Of a stretch of DNA of 40,246 nucleotides, positions 23,518-33,697 are shown one piece after another. Position numbers and translations under genes: made by a program. The stretch is from Conoideocrella luteorostrata (taxonomy: Eukaryota > Ascomycota > Sordariomycetes > Hypocreales > Clavicipitaceae), in NCBI GenBank assembly GCA_032433595.1, contig JASWJB010000360.1:1-40246 (forward strand), read 5' to 3'. The notes under the pieces were generated by a model that was not told the DNA's origin, did not search any database, and worked only from the letters and a program-made list of their open reading frames with translations. Position 1 is the stretch's first letter; each line of letters opens with the position of its first letter.

Positions 23518-24691
23518 TTTCTGCCAAAGTAGGCCCGTATATACTTGGCTAGGAGACTTATATCTCGTTTTTTTCTTTTGGGGGGGGGGGTGTGGGAAAT
23601 GGATTGCCCGACTTCAGCTACATAGAGAGCTTGGTCGTTGGCAACGGCTTCTCATAATTACAGCGTCCTAATTGTGCACATTAGGAGCGCACCCTGCCTT
23701 CTTCCACTAGGCAGCAGCCGTCAGCGCGGGGTAGCCCGCAGTTAGCTCGTCACCCACCCAACCTGTCATTATCGTGGGATATAAGTAGTTATAATTGCTC
23801 CACAATATATTAGTCGGGGGTGAAGGAATGAAGGTGATTAGCCCATTGCATGCTCGTACTGGCAGGGGGGATCTTTGGTTTTGGGCCTGCTATTTGCTTA
23901 AACCTTTTATGATGTACCGAGTACCTTGAGGGTGCCTTACAAACACGAAAATCTTCCCTTGGTGCTCAACTGGTGCTTGCAACTAATTGCATGCAAATAG
24001 ACAGATTCGGATGCGAGAGCTACGGGGAAGGGAGAGAATACAGACTCATCAGGGTACAGGGACATTATGAAATTCCATGAGCGGAGTACAGAGTGCGTCG
24101 AGGCGTACGGAGTAGTTTGCTGGAGACCCAGCCGCCTACGGAGAACGGAGTAAGGAGTACACGAGTGATTTGCAGTCCATCCATCACCACCAAGTTGATC
24201 GCACACGAGAGAAGCACCAACTCTACGTACTGAAATATGACCTAAGGTTACTGCTGCCCGCTCTTGGCTACCCCCCGGTCGCAGCACATCTTTTTGAGCC
24301 CATTAACGCGGTATCGGATGGGACGAGACGGGAGAACCTGGTTCTGGTTGGCTGGCTTGACGCATGCAAATAACGAAAGAACAATCACATCGCGATAATG
24401 TAGAATCCTTGGAGCAAATCCGTCGTTTGTGGCCCGCTACTGTGGCAAGGCTCGCAAGCATCGACTGGCAAGGAGCGAGCGAAGCTGATCAAGCCAAGAG
24501 GTAAAGAGCTAGTAGGGGAATTTTCTTCTTTGTGGCGAACACTCGATCATATCAGCCTGGCAAGGTCGAAGTAATCGTACATTCACACAGAGTTCCACAA
24601 ACTGTTCGTAGCACAACGTTTCCGACACAACAACGTATCGATCCAGCGGGAATACTCTGTTACGAGCTGCAGCGAAGTACTACATCCACTG
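23518..24691. other. Intergenic region with TACGGAGTA cluster
   Basis: No gene was found in this 1.17-kb stretch. It contains an 11-G run (23580-23590). Several ACGGAGTA-type units occur at about 24082-24160, including TACGGAGTA at 24106-24114. The ORFs here lie on opposite strands and lack domains. Confidence 0.5.
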
Positions 24692-25609
24692 ATGAGACTT
24701 GACATTCGAATGATATCGCCATTTCGATGCGCCACGATCCTATGCCTCGGCCTCCAGTGGCTATGGTGCGAAGACAAATCCATTCAAGTCCGATTAGATG
24801 TGCTGTGAGTATCGTTTTCCCTGATACCTAGTGGTGGATTCGCATGAGAGATGGCAGATGACTAGGAAGAGCCAAAGAGATTGTTGCTAACCAACCTCAT
24901 CCCCGAGCAGACCGATTGTCTCAACTCGTTTAGTCATGAGTTTACAGCCCAGCATAGAGATGCTTATACAGAAGCCTGCAACGGACATTTCCCAAACGAT
25001 ATCGCGTGCTGCATACTAAAAGCCTGTCCCGTTGAACAGTGGCAGATGTTTTGCGGCATAGACAATAATCCTCTGGATAAGCGACTGTGTCCTGACCGAT
25101 TCTCTGCGATCGCGGCCAAGACGACGACGGTGTATGTGACGGTGCCAGGTTCCTCTCCTACCGGTTCATTAGCGTCGATATTAAGCAGAACAGATACAAC
25201 GACGGTTGGCGCGACCTCATTAATTACTTCAACCACATTGTCTCAGAGTCCCGATGCTCCCAGCGAATCTCAAACACTGCAAACATCGCAATCGCTCGAC
25301 AGTAGTAACGACAACAAGTCCCACGAGGGAACTAGCCGCAAAATTGGCTTGGGGGTCGGCCTGGGTATAGGAATTCCGCTGATAATGGGCCTCACCTGCG
25401 TTGCTGCGTTTTGTTTCTGGAAAAAGAAACATCGGCAAACCACGGACCAGACTCTAGTGACAGCAGAATTGCCGACACAATTGTCACATTCACCAGGTCT
25501 TGATTGCGGACACCCGCAAGAGGTCAACAAGACGTCGCCACACAGGCAGGCGGAGCTGATGGGAGACACGTCACAGGGACAAAGCACGGCACCGTCAGAG
25601 TTGATGTAA
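24692..25609 (+). CDS. Cys-rich single-pass membrane protein
   Basis: Probable cell-surface protein, about 280 aa, from exons 24692-24804 and 24880-25609. The first exon encodes a signal-peptide-like stretch (ISPFRCATILCLGLQWLW). In-frame ATGs at 24692 and 24710 both serve; the second gives a more typical signal length. The ectodomain of about 75 residues carries seven cysteines, including ACCILKAC and FCGIDNN. A Ser/Thr-rich stalk follows (TTTVYVTVPGSSPTGS...), then a Gly-rich membrane helix (GLGVGLGIGIPLIMGLTCVA) and a KKKH stop-transfer. The cytosolic tail is about 65 residues and polar. The layout resembles fungal wall-stress sensors and other ascomycete 'TTTVYVT' surface proteins, but I recognise no named domain. 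The intron acceptor (AGAG at 24879) is the weakest part of the model; the frame downstream is firm. Confidence 0.65.
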
Positions 25610-26644
25610 AATGCTTCGGGATAGTAGATTTCTCTGTTGGAAGCGTGCCGACTGCTTTACATAGTGTGGTAGAGACTTATGACAGCGTAGCAAAGTGCTT
25701 TCAACAGCTCATACGTCAAGACAAAGGTGAAGTTCGGGTTTATAGAAGAGGCAGGGGGGGGAGCAGTTTTAGTTCTACTGACAGGTGATCAAACAACACC
25801 CAAGATATTATAAGCCTCTGAGTTTCTATTCAATGCCATGGAATGATCATTGTGCAACTATGGTATTATGTCAACCCCATACAGTAATGTTAATACTGGT
25901 CAGCTCAATCGGTCAGAAACAGCCAGAGACTAGCAACCCGAGGTCGCAAGACGATGGCGCGATGTGTTGACAAGAGAATTGCCTCTATCAGGAACATCAG
26001 TGCCGTAAATAGCTAAATTAGTGAAGGAATTATTGAAGGAATCCCTATGCAGCTGTACAAGCTATGTCATGACCGCCGGAGGTTTGCAGCCGTGCAAGGA
26101 CACGTCGGACGCCGCGGGAGTCCGGAGGAAATCGCAGGATTAGACGAGTCCAAACTCTAGGCATAAAAGGAAAGAATTCCCCGTGGATTTGGAAGGCACT
26201 AGACATCATAAATGGCTTCTATTTGCTCCGTGCTTCCCGGTGTCAAATTGCTCTATGAAACTAGCTCCATTAACCTCACAAAACCTAGGGATGCTAATCG
26301 AATGTTGGCCGATATTTGGGGGCTGGGCATGCTTGCCTACTTCTGGCGCCGCATGCGACAGTCGAATTCCTCTGCCTATCAAAGAGCGTGATGGTCTTCC
26401 TGTGGCTTCGACGTATATAAATACGCCAAGCCCGAGCAGCCTCTAAAAGGCCTTGCAGCGGGCGGTCCGAGGTGACTCCCAATCATGTTCTCATAAATCA
26501 CACCAAGATCAGCCTCGAAAGGTATAATGCATCGCAGCCTCAAATTTAGCCTGCTATGGAAGGTGCATCAGCACAACTAAGCATCTGGTGATCTGACAGA
26601 AAGTCGCCTTGCTGTTGGGCTGAACTACAATGCGTATCGGACGC
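25610..26644. other. Intergenic region
   Basis: No gene was found. A TATATAAATA stretch at about 26414-26423 looks like a TATA box, but the ATGs that follow it open only frames of a few codons. Short ORFs overlap on both strands. Confidence 0.45.
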
Positions 26645-27267
26645 GAGCCCATAGCCTCACGGGTACCCATGGATCTAAAGATTACATGGGTCCTTTCAGG
26701 AACAGTGTAAATCGTGCGAACCACGGGAAAAGAAAAAGGTTAATTGCTGGGCAGTGGGATCGGGCCCGATCTTATTTTTAGCTGAACTACAGTACAATCT
26801 TGGGTCGCAATGTTCCGCCATGTACGAGTACGCAGCTTGTGTGCTGCGCTTCCTGCCAGCTAACGACGCCCGCAGACGCTCGCTAGCGCATCGGCCAGTT
26901 ATTAATACACATCCTCGATCAGCCAGCCCAGTTGTTGGTTAAGCCGGATGAAGCCTTCAGAGGTCGGTATTCCTGTTCTTGCGGCAAGCGATCCTCGGGA
27001 GATTGCTCTGCAGCCTCTATGGCGCTGCATGCGCGCTTGCCAATTAATGTAGATGCAAACGTATTGGTGATGTCGAGATGTCTTCGGATGGATGCTCTCC
27101 CAGTCGTACTGTGCCGGCCCGGCTCGTCGAAACACGGTTACCGACCGGCTGGATATGGAGCGTACGGTTCCAGAAGCGTGAGGATTTGCCCTTATTACAA
27201 TGCGAATACTGTATATGAAAGACCACGTAATCCTCAGATCCTCGGGTACCCGTGAGCCTATGGGCTC
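26645..27267. mobile_element. MITE-like element with 55-bp inverted ends
   Basis: The first about 55 bases from 26645 (GAGCCCATAGCCTCACGGGT...) and the reverse complement of the last about 55 bases before 27267 (GAGCCCATAGGCTCACGGGT...) match with about eight differences and one or two small gaps. Several differences are A/G transitions. The interior of about 510 bp has no coding frame with a domain. This is the form of a non-autonomous DNA transposon (MITE). No clear target duplication was found. TA dinucleotides lie about 10 bases outside the left end and 4 bases outside the right end, so the true ends may be slightly further out. The transposase family cannot be assigned from this sequence alone. 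Confidence 0.7.
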
Positions 27268-28033
27268 CTGTATACAACTGCATCCATCCGTGACCGTTCA
27301 ATGATACAATTTTACGTCTACTCCGTACGGAGTAGCCTAGCTTGGCTATGTTTAGCATCATTCTGATTGGACAAATGTCCAACTGCAAAGCCCAGCACGG
27401 CAGTAACACAATTATCATGAGGCGGCTATTTTTTGACATGCCCGCCCCCAAGCTCATAATTTGCATTATAGAGTTATATTTATCCCCCCTTATCGGGCCG
27501 TGTTTCCATTAACGCAGTTCCCAGGATTTCTTGGGTATGGTATGACAAGCCCAGGGCAGCAGGCTTGCTGTGCGCTTGGAAGGAGGCGAGCAGTCATCGT
27601 AGTTCTGCCTCCCCCCTGCTGCTGACACACCGCATTACCACATGTCGGTGGTTCTAATTACGATTCTCGTGGAATAAAACTTCTGCGACACGAGTGGTCA
27701 AGTGAAGCAACGACACCGCTCCATGTCTCGGAAAGAGGTGGACCAGCATGTAGTAGTCGGGCTCTTTCCCATGCCTCTCGAGGTGGCTAAACCAAGAGTA
27801 TAATTTGGTCCACACTTCCTTGTATTTTCAGCAATGAATATTACATGCTCTATCGCCAAAAGCAACATGTCTCAGGCACTTCTTATTTGATGTTGATTTG
27901 TTTCAAGGCACACACCCAAAAGTCCGAAATCAGTCTCAATCATCCATTCGGTCTGCCTCGTTTTTTGGGCCATTTATCACTGAATATTTTCTTTTTATCT
28001 GCTATTCGTCGCATTTTTGATCGTCCACCGACC
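27268..28033. other. Intergenic region and DUF3176 promoter
   Basis: No gene was found. It contains the perfect palindrome at 27318-27335 and should hold the promoter of the DUF3176 gene. The frame of that gene stays open upstream to 27845, but the extra residues look non-coding. Confidence 0.5.
27318..27335. repeat. Perfect 18-bp palindrome
   Basis: CTACTCCGTACGGAGTAG is a perfect 18-bp palindrome built from the TACTCCGTA unit and its complement. Related copies occur elsewhere in the window (766, 790, 24106, 37498). Confidence 0.9.
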
Positions 28034-30145
28034 ATGTCTCCCGTACAGGCTTTCCATGACGTCCAACCAAAGCAGGTCTATGTTACTGGCGAAAGGCGGC
28101 TGGATGACCACGAAGTGAGATCTGCTCGGGGCGGACATGGAGACGTGGGCAGATGTCAATCTGTCTACGGCACAATCAAGCACCACCTGGCACGCTTGGA
28201 TGACTTCTGGATGTTTGAAGTTCTCAACTGTCTCGTCGCCATGTGCAGCCTCATCTTTGTCGTGGTTATCCTCGCATTTTATAGGAACAAACCACGTCCG
28301 CAATGGCCACTACACATCTCAATCAACTCTCTGCTGTCCATTTTCACAGCCATTTTGAAAGCCTCTTTGCTAGTGCCTGTCGAAAAAGGTATTGCATATA
28401 TCAAGATAACTCCTGATTCTCCTCATGTCGTGGGCTGCTATTTGATGAGGTTGCACCTGGTTGCTAACATGGAGTCCAAGGAATATGCCAGCTTAAGTGG
28501 CTATGGTTTCGCAGACCCCGAGCGCTTTCCGACATGGAGGACTTCGATAACGCTAGTCGTGGACCTTGGGGCTCACTTTTGTTCTTATTACAAGCACGCC
28601 AGAGGTATTTACTCGATTCCCACGCGTTTCCAATCGGTATACTGACGGGGCGACGTCAGCCGACACCGCCCTCTTGCCAGTCTTGGGGCTGTCATCACCA
28701 TCGGCGCGCTAGCGATCGATCCCTTTTCCCAGCAGATACTTAGATTTAAACCTTGTATTAGACTGCAAGATGGGGGTGTTGCCGTCATCCCGCGTACGAA
28801 TAACTACACAGGAGGTGCTATCTTGAGTCGCCCCGGATATGCCGCCCTGGATCCGCGTATGACGGCTGCCATAACCCTTGGCGCATTGGCGGCTCCAAGT
28901 AATGAAGGGGCTTTGCTGAATTTTCAATGCCAGACAGGAAATTGCACATTCCCTTCTGATAATCAGGCGGTATTCTCAACATTGGGTATGTGCTCCGCAT
29001 GCAGAGAAGTTTCGGATCGCATCCAGACCAATGCTAGCGCTGAGTATCCTCCCGTCTACTATATCGCCAATTTCCACAATGAAACTGGCAGTGTCGGACT
29101 AATAACACCACACCCGACTAACCCATATATGCAAACGCCGCACACAATGTTCTGGCCCAAGAAAAACATGTCTTTCGTGCCAGGATATGATGAGCTGTTC
29201 ACGTTTGAGGCTATCATGCTCAATGTTGACGCTGGTTGCGACGTCATGCAGAGCACGACTTGCCCGAAGCATCCCTGGGCAGTGGAATGCTCATGGTATC
29301 CATGCGTCAAAACGTACTCGGCTGCGATCAGCAATTATACCCTCAACGAGACACTGCTGGATTCGATTCCCCTTCGTAAAACGAACGCTTCGGCAATCGA
29401 AGTTACCACGACTCCTGGACTATCATGGTCCCTGGCGACGGATCGGGTCCTGCGGAACGGGACGTGGCGTCGATGCCAGGTATCAGAGAAATACAGCAAT
29501 CAGACCCAAGTTGCTATCTCCAGACAAAAGACCCTGCAGCTAGAGCCGAACAGCCCTACTAGCTGGTACGAACCAGACTGCGTTTGGGAGCTAGGATATC
29601 TACCCGCCCTGGCGCTGAACCAATTCTTCTCCAGGTCGCTGAACGAGTCCACATTACAGTCTGCGAATAGCGACACGGTGCGGCTTTCGGGTTCGGACAT
29701 GTCGAAAGCATTGTACCGAAACGGCACGGCGAACTTGGACAGCGTCCAGAAGTTTGCCAAGGCCGTAGAAGACGCGATGACTGTGAGGATGCGCCAGTCG
29801 GGCGATGGCTCCCAGACCGGCTACACGTTTGGGTCCGTCATGGAGTCTCAGACCTGCGTCGAAGTGCAATGGCGGTGGATAGCGTTCCCGGCTAGCCTCG
29901 TTCTTCTTTCCATCGTCTTTTTATGCTTGACAGCCGCGAGAGCCATTGCCACAGACACGGGACGAGGAGCATGGAGGTCCTCTTCCCTTGCCGCTTACTT
30001 CCATGGCTTGGACATCTGCCTTCTTCCAAATGCAGTCGATCGGCAGAGTGAGATGTTGCACGAGGCAAAGTCTTTGAAAGTCACGCTAAGTGAAAGTACC
30101 CGCAGGCTGCAGATAGTCGATACGCGACGGGACTTGTCACCTTGA
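28034..30145 (+). CDS. DUF3176 multi-pass membrane protein
   Basis: Fungal DUF3176 protein of unknown function, about 654 aa, from exons 28034-28388, 28481-28604 and 28660-30145. The DUF3176 core is rebuilt by splicing: DDFWMFEVLNCLVAMCSLIF, then PQWPLHISINSLLSIFTAIL with KASLLVPVEKG, then ICQLKWLWF...DFDNASRGPWGSL, then LASLGAVITIGALAIDPFSQ. Two membrane helices lie near residues 70-95 and 105-125, and a further hydrophobic stretch near 170. A large extracytosolic region of about 400 residues with many N-x-S/T sites and conserved cysteines (CQTGNCTFPS, CSACREV, CKHPW-type pairs) follows. The last helix is WIAFPASLVLLSIVFLCLTA, and a cytosolic tail ends the protein. The two introns (92 and 55 bp) have good donors and one TACTGAC branch point. 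The gene looks intact. Confidence 0.9.
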
Positions 30146-30435
30146 GAGCGGCCGTGTTTGGTAAGGGATATGTCATAGTGCCGGTAACGTCCGGCCAACA
30201 TTCTTCTGTCTGCTGCATTTTTGCTTATGGGATTAATTAATGTTGACATGTGGCGAGATTTCACAGATTTTTTAAAAAAAAAAAGTGAAGGAACAGTAAC
30301 GGACTGCCGCCCCATTTTGGTTGCGAACCGTTGGTGACATTGGTGTTGACACAACACTGCCGCTGTGTATTTAACCTCATGCGGAATTGTTATTTACCTT
30401 TCGCCCTTCGGCCTAGGCTGATACACCTTACGACC
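30146..30435. other. DUF3176 3' flank
   Basis: Short spacer with an A run at about 30275-30284. It probably contains the DUF3176 3' UTR. No other feature was seen. Confidence 0.5.
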
Positions 30436-30879
30436 ATGTCGCCTCGGGCGTTGCCAAACGCTGCGGTACCTCAAAATAGGAACAGGCTAAACAGTAGAAA
30501 GCCACGGACGCAGCATGTCTTGAGATGCATGTCGCGCCCATTCTTTCGTCAGCGGGATCCAGGCTGTCTGCCCGGACACCACCAGTTTGACGCCGGAGTT
30601 TTGAGACCGAGTGGACCGGCGCCTCGCAGAAGGCCAGGGGCGGGATTTGCTGCTGCTGAGAGCCAGCTTCAGCTTGAGTCGCTGATCCTGTCACAACTTG
30701 CTCGGCAAGAAAATGCATTGCTTGACCGCCCAAAAGGCGGAAACAGCGCCGCCAGGAGGGACTGTGAAAGACCAAGATATGAAACGATGGAGGTGCTGAG
30801 TCCCCGCCCTCTACCCCAGAAGGAAAAATGGAGGAGGAGAGTTGGGGTAGGGGAGGTAGGGGTTACATCGGCCCGCTAA
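30436..30879 (+). CDS. Doubtful small Arg-rich ORF
   Basis: A 147-codon frame opens at an ATG in good context (cgaccATGTC). It encodes an Arg/Pro-rich protein with one likely amphipathic helix (AAAESQLQLESLILSQLARQ). No domain, signal or family was recognised, and the C-terminal part is low in complexity. An overlapping 115-codon frame on the other strand has equally little support. It may be a lineage-specific gene or chance. Confidence 0.25.
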   Translation: MSPRALPNAAVPQNRNRLNSRKPRTQHVLRCMSRPFFRQRDPGCLPGHHQFDAGVLRPSGPAPRRRPGAGFAAAESQLQLESLILSQLARQENALLDRPKGGNSAARRDCERPRYETMEVLSPRPLPQKEKWRRRVGVGEVGVTSAR

Positions 30880-30931
30880 TTCATAAAATCGATCCCATCA
30901 CTGTTGTGTTAACACGGTACCACAAGAAACC

Positions 30932-31014
30932 TACAGTCTGTGTCCATAAATTTCCAACCCTCAGAGTCGCGTTGCGGCACGCAAGCTGGGTTGGAAATTA
31001 TTGGACGCCCACTA
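30932..31014. mobile_element. Tiny MITE-like hairpin flanked by TA
   Basis: The left end reads TA-CAGTCTGTGTCCATAAATT then TCCAACCC. The reverse complement of the right end reads TA-GTGGGCGTCCAATAATTT then CCAACCC. The inner 12 bases, AATTTCCAACCC and GGGTTGGAAATT, pair perfectly across a 27-base centre. Both ends begin with TA, the target of Tc1/mariner and pogo/Fot1-type elements. At 83 bp this would be an internally deleted or minimal MITE. The transposon reading is inference; the inverted repeat is directly visible. Confidence 0.65.
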
Positions 31015-32848
31015 TACATAGACATAGAGCGATTTCCGTCATTCGAACAAAATATCCCAGTTGCCGTCAACTAACTTGAAACCTGCGAATGACTCTGTAA
31101 CGCAATATATTCGTAAGTCGACTTTAGTGGACGCAGCACTGTGACTACGCATTGATTTAGCGCATGGAGCGCACCACCCACATTGCCGTACTGCGTGAAT
31201 AGCCCCTGGCTGGTTAGCAATCTAGCACTAGGTAGCATTGTAGGCGCTAATAGCGGACAGCTAGCACCCCAATGAAATAAATAGCACCAAGGCGGGGCTG
31301 TGGACATAAAATGGCTACGCAGGGCAGGAATAGTACTCTATACTACGTTTTTTTCTATAAAGGGGTTTCTCCTAGATATATCTTATTCTCGAGTGACTGG
31401 ACATGACCGCAATAAGCAGGCCTATAGCCACAAAAGCCGCCACTGCTGCATCATCCCGCCGGGCATCATCCTGCCGGGCATAGCTTGCTACAGCTGCACT
31501 CCTGTTGTATTGAGGGTTCAACGAGGACCCCGGAAACAAGCTGGTAACAATAAGACCATCGTGTCTAGAAAGAAGCAAGAGCCGTCAATTGATGATTCCA
31601 ATCAGAGGTGAGCTCAATATTAACTTGATCCAGGCGAGGCAAGGAAGACACATGCCGAGATAGAAACGGGCATACCATCTAAATGCTCACCTCTAGAGCA
31701 GATTGTATAAACTACTTTCCGATCTTCTCCATAAAACCAGGCGCTCAATGAGGACTACACCAACATATTCAGCACGTGCTCTTTCTGGGATCGCATCATC
31801 TGTGTTAGCTCACCCGAAGGTGAATACACGGACAAGGGGTCTTCTGGTAGCGGCAACGTCGGCAACGGCACTATTGGTGGCGAGAGAGGCTCCAGGGCAT
31901 GGTTACTGCGATGACATTGTGGATTATCCCAAGGGATCCGTAGCGAAGGGCAAGACTACCCGGCCCTTCTCATGGATGGTGGCGGCCCACGATAAGATCT
32001 TGCAGTCTTGTCATGGCTCCCTGGTGGAGCCTCACATTTTAGACACGTTTTCATTGGACCGGATTCTTTAGCAAGGCATGCGACGAACGGGTCGCCACCA
32101 GCGGGCCGTCGAGAGATTCACAACCGATGCTAAGTTAAGTCATGACTCGTGCTAGCTATTCTCACTGGGGCAAGCGAGGGTCGTCTCCGCTTTATGGATC
32201 GTTACGCACTTGCCATTAAGTAACTAACAGAGTGTTCGAGCATCATGATCCTCACATCACAGACTGTCACCTCGCCTATCTCTCCCGGCCACTAGAAGGA
32301 CTAGAATTCCTGGACGCCATAGAATACCGTAATGGTTCAGGCAAAGTCCCGCTTTACCTGATTGGACAAGATCACTGTTTATTACAGGCATTATCAATAT
32401 ATAGCATGAACTTGACCCCTTCCTGTCCAAACCAACACATTGGGGGTAATAGCAATATTGCCCGCTTGCAAATCTGGAGATACACCATATAACCATTACC
32501 ACTAACCAAAATTAACCTGTGCGTAAGCGGACGTAGTGCTATAACTATGTGTGGGTTGGGGACATGCGGACAGTAATGGTGACGTCTAACTGGTTCTGTT
32601 GGCCCTTCAGAGCGTGAAGACGCTACGCCACCAAGCGCTGCTGAACAGTAGGTCATGTTGAGTGATTCACCTCAAAGATGTGTTGAAGTGATTCACACTC
32701 TTTAGGGCAGCCAAACAGGTCAATTGGGCCACAAAGCGCCACACGTACAGTTAGATTCAGTTAGGCACCGATTTGGCGCCACCCCGCTTAAACCATTCCT
32801 CATGACAACATTCTGCATCTGCAACTTCAAGAAGCCGGTTTATTGAGA
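31015..32848. other. Intergenic region with small repeats
   Basis: This 1.8-kb stretch has no recognised gene other than the doubtful ORF at 31748. A 15-bp direct repeat, GCATCATCC[C/T]GCCGG, occurs twice at 31448-31477. A second pair, TTGA[A]GTGATTCAC, occurs at about 32658-32696. Frames in 32.2-32.5 kb overlap on both strands. Confidence 0.45.
31748..32071 (+). CDS. Doubtful 107-aa ORF, transit-peptide-like start
   Basis: An ATG frame encodes 107 residues (MRTTPTYSARALSGIASSVL...). The first 50 residues lack acidic side chains and contain several Arg and small hydrophobic residues (RGLLVAATSATALLVARE), much like a mitochondrial targeting sequence. The rest (HGYCDDIVDYPKGSVAKGKT...) has no recognised domain. 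The frame stays open upstream to 31703. No splice or promoter evidence was found. It may be a small lineage-specific gene or chance. Confidence 0.3.
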   Translation: MRTTPTYSARALSGIASSVLAHPKVNTRTRGLLVAATSATALLVAREAPGHGYCDDIVDYPKGSVAKGKTTRPFSWMVAAHDKILQSCHGSLVEPHILDTFSLDRIL

Positions 32849-33642
32849 ATGTGCAACAACGCGCCAAGCGAGGCCAAACGTCAGATCTCGAAGTAAGTTG
32901 TACGATAATTCAATAAAATCACGACTGACCGTCTTTTGTAGAGCTCGTGAGAAGGGAGAGTTTTCCGACCTGACCATTGTTTGTTCTGGCCAGGAAATAC
33001 CCGTGCACAGAATCATAGTGTGCCCCCAGTCTCCCGTTATACACAAAGCATGCACCGGCCCTTTCAAAGTAAGCTAAGCCAAGCCCTTTGCGATTCAAGC
33101 CTTCGTTAACATGACATAAAAAGGAACAGGAAACAGGAAGATACGAGATTAAAGACAGTTGCCTCCCTGTAGTCCGACAAATGGTGGAATATTTATATAC
33201 CGGTCAATACGAAGCGCAGCCACAAGATTTGGAGCAGAATGAGGACGGCATTTCGCCCCTTGTATTTCACGTTAGGATGTTTGACCTTGCTGATAAATAC
33301 CTTATCAGTGGGCTTCAATCACTATCCGTGGCTGAATTTAGGAAGATTATTGGTCGCGAAGGGGATGCCTGTGTATTCCTGCGATCTATTGGCGAGATAT
33401 ACTCCCTGCAATGCGAATCAAACAAAATACTTCGAGATATACTGGTAGAGTCCACAAGGGAGCGATTTTCATCACCAATGGATTCTGATTTGGAGGAAGT
33501 TTTAGGTGGGATGATAAACATGGTCCCCGATTTCGCCATAGATCTCTGCTTGTCGTTCTTGCGTCAGCCAAATTTGGGACATTGCGGTAACTGCGGAACT
33601 CAGAAGATGGTGTCCATTGAACCCCCTAAAAGGAAGATGTAA
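32849..33642 (+). CDS. BTB/POZ domain protein, early stop
   Basis: BTB/POZ domains dimerise and often link substrates to cullin-3 ubiquitin ligases. Three exons, 32849-32892, 32942-33068 and 33130-33642, give 227 aa. The BTB core is clear after splicing: GEFSDLTIVCSGQEIPVHRI, VCPQSPVIHKACTGPFKETG, then VRQMVEYLYTGQYE. A helical C-terminal part follows (RMFDLADKYLISGLQSLSV...). The protein ends with a lone CxxC (Cys209, Cys212 in GHCGNCGTQKM) and stops at 33640-33642. In the +1 frame, directly after an AAAA run (33628-33631), reading continues GRCKNCGKNGASC and stops at 33695-33697. That would supply the second CxxC of a zinc ribbon. The stop may therefore reflect a one-base insertion, a sequence error or recoding. 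Confidence 0.85.
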
Positions 33643-33697
33643 AAACTGTGGGAAAAACGGTGCATCATGTCTCGGCAACAGACCTATGGTGATCTAA

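Noticed and set aside
26414..26423. TATATAAATA as promoter of an unknown gene
   Set aside because: ATGs downstream open only frames of a few codons before the inverted-repeat element begins.
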